A DNA stretch of 9,135 nt, from contig DKXC01000081.1 in assembly GCA_002492045.1 (NCBI GenBank), positions 1 to 9,135 of the forward strand, given 5' to 3'. Shown here piece after piece: positions 5,555 through 9,135 of this stretch. A model generated the notes under the pieces. The model ran no database searches and had not been told where the DNA came from. It saw nothing but the letters and a program-made list of their open reading frames with translations. Position 1 is the first letter of the stretch. Each line of letters starts with the position of its first letter. The DNA comes from Micrococcaceae bacterium UBA7136 (lineage in GTDB: Bacteria > Actinomycetota > Actinomycetes > Actinomycetales > Micrococcaceae). A program made the translations under genes and the position numbers.

Positions 5555-7078
5555 TTAGGGGACAGAACAGGTGCCGTTGGGGCTGAGCTCACTGACAGGC
5601 TGAGCTTTAAAGGTCACAGTCTCAATCAGGGCAAGCCCGGGGGCTGCTGAAATAGTGGGTGCCACCCCCTGGGCTGAGTCGCTGATGACCTGCTGGACGG
5701 CCCTCTGCAGCTGATCAAAATCAGGGTAGGTGGGGAACATGGGGTCAAAATAGGGCGGGCCAGCAGCAAACTGAATCAGCTCATAATTCTTAGACTTCAG
5801 CCCCAGGTCAGCTAACTTAGCCAGGCCGCTGGAGGGGATATTAGTTTCTACTACCTGCTCACCGGCCGCCGTAATATCAGCGAACTTGGTCAGCACATTA
5901 GCCGGGTCTAGCTGCTTGAGCATGGCCGCCTGGACACAGCGCTGCCGGGCCTGCCGGTCATAGTCGGAGGCCCCCTCCCGGGAGCGGGCATACCAGAGGG
6001 CATGGAAGCCGTCCAGGTGCTGGATGCCCGGCTCAATATAGCCCTCGATAGGGTTAGGCTCACCGGTGTAGGCGTTGGTTCCGCCACCGATAGGCACAGC
6101 CCCACCCACCTCAATAGTGATACCGCCCAGGGCATCAATGAGTTGCTCAAAACCGGCCATATCCACCAGCAGGTAGTTCTGGACGCTGATACCTAGGATG
6201 CCAGAGGCCGCCTCCATCATGGCCTGGGCCCCTGGATCCTCAACACCGGGGTAGAGGTCTGCCTGCTCCTGAATAACGGTCGGGTAAAGGGCGTTGAGGA
6301 TGCACTCGTCCCCGCAGTTAAAGCCTTCCGGGTAGACCGACCAGAGGGGGGAGCCTTGAGCAAAGATAGCGTTCTGCAGGTTGCGGGGTAGGGAAATGGT
6401 GATGGCCTGGCCAGTTTTAGCGTCAATAGAGGCCACAGTCATGGAGTCAGGACGGCGCCCCACCCGGTCAGAGCCAGCGTCCCCGCCCATGAGCAGAATA
6501 TTGTAGCGGCCGTCCTGGGCCTGCAAGCTGCCAGAACCAAAGATAGAGCCCAGGGCGCCCCGGCCCAGCCAGGTGACATAGGCCCCGTAGCTCAGGCCAC
6601 CGCCGGTGACCAGCATGGCTAGCACCAAAAAGAGCGAAACCCCAGCCCTAGCCCTACCCGGCAGCAGGGAAGGACGCAGGAGCCACCAGGCATCAGCCAG
6701 TAGGTAGACCCCACCCAGGGCCAGGGCGAGTAGGAGGCCGGTGGCAGCCAGGAGTACCCAGCTATTGGTCAGCAGGGTCAGCAGCAGGGCCCGGTTAAGG
6801 AAGCCTAGGAGGACGAGCCCCAGCAGAAAGACCCAGAGGCCTAAGGTCACTTTGAGGGCTCGGCGGCCCAGGGTCTTATTACCCAGCATGAGCTGGACTG
6901 AGCCAGGCAGCAGAAGAGCTAGAAAGGCTAGTGACCAGGCCCGACGCACCCGCACCCGGTCAGAGGCCTGGTCAGGATGATGGAGGGGGTCGGTGAGGAA
7001 GGGGCTGGCCAGTCGCTGTTGAGGGCCTCGGATACCAGAAATCGGTGAGGGCTGATGAGATCCTCTAGGTTGGGGCAT
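5555..7078 (-). CDS. LytR-CpsA-Psr (LCP) family cell-wall glycopolymer ligase
   Basis: LCP proteins transfer undecaprenyl-phosphate-linked polymers (teichoic acids, capsule, other wall glycans) onto peptidoglycan outside the membrane. From the chosen ATG it has 507 residues: a Pro/Arg-rich cytoplasmic tail (1-46), four hydrophobic segments (about 47-66, 74-95, 106-132, 146-168), then the LCP domain from about 191 to 389. Lipid-phosphate binding residues are visible in RRPDSM (208-213), SLPRN (229-233) and YARSREG...DYDRQ...R (363-380). An FNCGDEC pair (254-260) may form a disulfide outside the cell. The longest frame begins at TTG 7123, but ATG 7078 has AAGAAGAGG about 7 bases upstream, and a -10-like TATATA at 7129-7134 would place the TSS near the TTG. 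I therefore prefer 7078. It is probably the first gene of a two-gene envelope operon. The stop is TAA. Which polymer it attaches is unknown. Confidence 0.92.
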   Translation of the reverse strand: MPQPRGSHQPSPISGIRGPQQRLASPFLTDPLHHPDQASDRVRVRRAWSLAFLALLLPGSVQLMLGNKTLGRRALKVTLGLWVFLLGLVLLGFLNRALLLTLLTNSWVLLAATGLLLALALGGVYLLADAWWLLRPSLLPGRARAGVSLFLVLAMLVTGGGLSYGAYVTWLGRGALGSIFGSGSLQAQDGRYNILLMGGDAGSDRVGRRPDSMTVASIDAKTGQAITISLPRNLQNAIFAQGSPLWSVYPEGFNCGDECILNALYPTVIQEQADLYPGVEDPGAQAMMEAASGILGISVQNYLLVDMAGFEQLIDALGGITIEVGGAVPIGGGTNAYTGEPNPIEGYIEPGIQHLDGFHALWYARSREGASDYDRQARQRCVQAAMLKQLDPANVLTKFADITAAGEQVVETNIPSSGLAKLADLGLKSKNYELIQFAAGPPYFDPMFPTYPDFDQLQRAVQQVISDSAQGVAPTISAAPGLALIETVTFKAQPVSELSPNGTCSVP

Positions 7079-7128
7079 GGCCGGCCTCTTCTTCTCTGCT
7101 TGGGTCTGGGATGATAAAGACAAAAACC

Positions 7129-7134
7129 TATATA
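7129..7134 (-). promoter_or_regulatory. Candidate -10 box for the LCP-FemAB operon
   Basis: TATATA within an AT-rich patch, about 50 bp upstream of the preferred LCP start and just past the purE terminator. No convincing -35 box is seen; CAGTTT at 7156-7151 is at about the right distance but poor. An unlinked promoter is expected here because the upstream terminator is strong. Confidence 0.35.
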
Positions 7135-7146
7135 TTCACCCTAGCG

Positions 7147-7186
7147 AATAAAACTGAGAGCCAGCCCCAGAGGGACTAGCTCTCAG
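7147..7186 (-). terminator. Strong rho-independent terminator of purK-purE
   Basis: On the minus strand, CTGAGAGC (7186-7179) pairs exactly with GCTCTCAG (7161-7154). Inside it, AGTCCC pairs with GGGGCT through one wobble around a TCT loop. The stem is followed directly by TTTTATT (7153-7147). It lies about 60 bp past the purE stop and separates the purine genes from the LCP operon. Confidence 0.92.
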
Positions 7187-7246
7187 CTGATAGGAGCCGG
7201 ATATCACATGCTCCCAGGGGCATTTCGGGCCCGGATAGGGGTGGGA

Positions 7247-7786
7247 CTAGGCCTGGCCCTCCTGCAGGCTGGCCCGCAGGGCAGCGCCCTTATCCATGGC
7301 GGTCTGACGTAGGGAAGCTGCAAACTCAAGCATCTGCTCCCGAATCTGCTCAGCAGCCTCATCCTGACCAGCGCCCAGCATCCGCAGGGCCAGCAGGCCA
7401 GCATTCCGGGCACCATTAATAGAGACCGTTGCCACCGGCACCCCGGCCGGCATCTGAACAATAGAAAGTAGAGAATCCAGGCCCTCCAGGGTCTGAAGCT
7501 TGACCGGTACGCCAATAACCGGCAGGGGAGTCAGAGAGGCCAGCATACCGGGTAGGTGGGCGGCACCACCGGCACCGGCAATAATGATGCGGATACCGCG
7601 CTGGTGGGCCTGGCGACCATAGGCCACCATATCCTCGGGCATACGGTGGGCTGAAACCACATCAGCCTCGTAGGGGACGCCGAACTCCTCCAAGGCCTGG
7701 GCCGCGGCCTGCATGACCGGCCAGTCAGAGTCGGAGCCCATCACAATGCCTACCAGGGGCTGAGCGGGGTCAAAGGCGGTTGCCAT
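7247..7786 (-). CDS. purE: 5-(carboxyamino)imidazole ribonucleotide mutase (class I PurE)
   Basis: Moves the carboxyl group of N5-CAIR to carbon 4, giving CAIR, in cytosolic de novo purine synthesis. The 179-residue length is usual for bacterial class I PurE, which forms an octamer. Motifs are GSDSDW (17-22, phosphate/substrate binding), SAHRMP (45-50, with the catalytic His47) and GAGGAAHLPGM (71-81). Its partnership with PurK shows it is the mutase type rather than the class II enzyme that uses CO2 directly. The ATG has AAAGGA about 7 bases upstream. It starts 41 bp after the purK stop and ends about 60 bp before a strong terminator. The stop is TAG. Confidence 0.97.
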   Translation of the reverse strand: MATAFDPAQPLVGIVMGSDSDWPVMQAAAQALEEFGVPYEADVVSAHRMPEDMVAYGRQAHQRGIRIIIAGAGGAAHLPGMLASLTPLPVIGVPVKLQTLEGLDSLLSIVQMPAGVPVATVSINGARNAGLLALRMLGAGQDEAAEQIREQMLEFAASLRQTAMDKGAALRASLQEGQA

Positions 7787-7804
7787 AGGGTTTTCCTTTC
7801 ATAA

Positions 7805-7838
7805 GACGGTCAGCTGCCGTCAGACGGTTAAGCGTCTG
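7805..7838. other. Paired short hairpins at the purK-purE junction
   Basis: GACGG-TCAGCTG-CCGTC (7805-7821) and CAGACG-GTTAAG-CGTCTG (7821-7838) are adjacent inverted repeats sharing their boundary base. The second spans the purK stop codon. The first ends about 18 bases before the purE ATG, just ahead of its ribosome site. They might tune purE translation or mRNA stability. Short stems like these can arise by chance. Confidence 0.4.
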
Positions 7839-9018
7839 CCCCTTGGGTGAGCAAACGGGCCGCAGCGCTAGCCTGCTGGCGCAGGTCATCCAACTGCTTG
7901 GCCGGGCCGGTAAAGTTAAGATGGCCAATCTTGCGGCCAGGCTTAGGCTCCTTGCCGTAGAAGTGGACCTTAGCGGCCGGGTAATCCTCCATGAGCTGGG
8001 GGTAAACCCCAAAAATATCCTGGTTGTCCCCACCCAAAAAGTTCTTCATGAGGGCCACTTCTGCCTTGAGGCCAGTATCGCCCAGAGGATAGTTGGCCAC
8101 AGCCCGCAGATGCTGCTCAAACTGGCTAGTGACCGAGCCGTCCTGGGTCCAGTGACCCGAATTGTGGGGACGCATAGCAAACTCGTTAATGAGGAAACCA
8201 GGCTCGCTACCAGGCACCTCAAACATCTCTAGAGCCATCACACCGGTAACACCCAGTTGGCTGACAACCGTCCGGGCAGCCTCCATAGCGGCCTGCTCAA
8301 CCGCCGGATCCAAGCCAGGGGCCGGGGCAATCACCTCGTCACAGACTGAATTAACCTGGATAGACTCAGCAACCGGCCAGACCGCAACCTGACCCGAATC
8401 CCGGCGGGCCACCAAGACAGACAGCTCCCGGCTAAAAGGAACCAGCTCTTCAGCTAGCAGGGCAGAAAAATCCTGGCGAGTCGGTAGCTGGTCAAACCAG
8501 TCAGCAGCCCGCTCAGCAGCCTCCTGAGGGGAATCTAGTACCAGCACCCCCTTGCCGTCATAACCACCGCGGGGCGTCTTAAGAACCAGAGGCCAGCCAG
8601 CTTCCCGACCAAAGGCAAGTAGATCATCCATGCACTCAACCTGGGCCCAGCGGGGGTTAGGCAGGCCCAAACGGTCTACCGCCTTGCGCATGGCAAGCTT
8701 GTCCTGGGCATAAACCAGGGCCTGGGGACGGGGCTGCACATTAACACCTTGAGCCAGGAGCCGCTCCAAAAAGTCGGTGGGCACATGCTCATGGTCGAAG
8801 GTCAGCACATCCACCTGCTGGGCAAAGGCAGCTAGCTGATCAAAATCCCGGTAGTCACCGATCGGGGCCTGAGGGACAGCCCGACGGGCACAAACATCTG
8901 GTCCTTCAGCCAGGATACGAAGTTCAAAACCGAGTTCAGTGGCGGCAGGTGCCATCATGCGGGCTAGCTGACCGCCGCCGACAACACCGATAATGGGGCC
9001 TGTTATTGGGTAAGTCAC
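7828..9018 (-). CDS. purK: 5-(carboxyamino)imidazole ribonucleotide synthase
   Basis: ATP-grasp enzyme that carboxylates AIR with bicarbonate and ATP to N5-CAIR, the substrate of PurE. With the chosen GTG start it has 396 residues, within the actinobacterial range. Motifs are IIGVVGGGQLARMM at 9-22 (N-terminal pre-ATP-grasp fold), KTPRGGYDGKG (147-157, ATP-binding loop), ALEMFE (262-267) and NEFAMRPHNSGHWT (278-291, metal- and substrate-binding). The open frame continues to GTG 9102, but those 28 extra residues do not look like PurK and contain a -10-like TAAAAT, so I place the start at 9018. Only a weak AGAAGA precedes it. The gene is upstream of purE in the same orientation, 41 bp apart, and the two are probably one operon. 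The stop is TAA. Confidence 0.95.
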   Translation of the reverse strand: MTYPITGPIIGVVGGGQLARMMAPAATELGFELRILAEGPDVCARRAVPQAPIGDYRDFDQLAAFAQQVDVLTFDHEHVPTDFLERLLAQGVNVQPRPQALVYAQDKLAMRKAVDRLGLPNPRWAQVECMDDLLAFGREAGWPLVLKTPRGGYDGKGVLVLDSPQEAAERAADWFDQLPTRQDFSALLAEELVPFSRELSVLVARRDSGQVAVWPVAESIQVNSVCDEVIAPAPGLDPAVEQAAMEAARTVVSQLGVTGVMALEMFEVPGSEPGFLINEFAMRPHNSGHWTQDGSVTSQFEQHLRAVANYPLGDTGLKAEVALMKNFLGGDNQDIFGVYPQLMEDYPAAKVHFYGKEPKPGRKIGHLNFTGPAKQLDDLRQQASAAARLLTQGADA

Positions 9019-9067
9019 GTCTTCTAGGCTACCTGGCCCACCGGACAGAAGAAAGCCCAAAAGTACT

Positions 9068-9073
9068 ATTTTA
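9068..9073 (-). promoter_or_regulatory. Candidate -10 box for purK-purE
   Basis: TAAAAT on the minus strand, 49 bp upstream of the preferred purK start, giving a leader of about 40 nt. The sequence at -35 spacing is GGTGAG or AGGTGA, a poor match. No PurR-like palindrome or purine riboswitch is apparent in the ~115 bp visible here. Confidence 0.35.
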
Positions 9074-9135
9074 TGAGCTGGGCTAGGACGCTCACCTCGC
9101 ACTGCTTACCAGATTCGCAAGGGATTTCTTCTTCG

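Noticed and set aside
5543..5562. Hairpin CCCCT/AGGGG overlapping the LCP stop codon
   Set aside because: It has a 5-bp stem and no T-tract, so it is not a credible terminator; the downstream FemAB-like gene is close and co-directional.
1..9135. Mobile element, CRISPR array, toxin-antitoxin, phage or defence system
   Set aside because: All coding sequence is accounted for by core metabolic and envelope genes. No transposase, spaced direct repeats or integrase were seen on either strand.

Overview
The window reads as ordinary core chromosome of a fairly GC-rich actinobacterium. It most resembles Rothia or another member of the Micrococcaceae. I base that on protein character and gene order: fumarase, beta-carbonic anhydrase and a DUF4245 protein in a row, divergent from glpX, and purK-purE followed by an LCP-family cell-wall ligase. 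No organism-specific marker such as rRNA is present, so the genus is an inference.

Layout: positions 1-188 are intergenic, with part of a repeat, a very long hairpin and the fumC terminator. Positions 189-2998 hold a minus-strand cluster transcribed DUF4245 -> beta-carbonic anhydrase -> fumC. About 170 bp of divergent regulatory DNA (2999-3170) separates it from glpX on the plus strand (3171-4139). Positions 4140-4488 have no credible gene. They hold a long imperfect palindrome, a second inverted copy of the repeat found at 1-48, and a convergent, probably bidirectional terminator. Positions 4489-7078 hold a minus-strand cell-envelope pair, LCP ligase -> FemAB-type aminoacyltransferase. A strong terminator (7147-7186) divides it from purK -> purE (7247-9018), also on the minus strand. 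A -10-like box lies upstream of purK, and the last ~60 bp hold nothing I can call.

The genes fall into three functional groups. fumC (TCA cycle), glpX (gluconeogenic fructose-1,6-bisphosphatase) and carbonic anhydrase (bicarbonate supply) serve central carbon metabolism. LCP and FemAB-like proteins act on cell-wall polymer attachment and the peptidoglycan cross-bridge. PurK and PurE carry out the two-step carboxylation of AIR in purine synthesis, which consumes bicarbonate.

I see no mobile element, phage gene, CRISPR array, toxin-antitoxin pair or defence system. The most notable content is non-coding: two intergenic regions each hold a long hairpin next to a copy of the same roughly 48-bp repeat, in opposite orientations. 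Three start codons differ from the longest open frame (DUF4245, LCP, purK), for reasons given in their entries.
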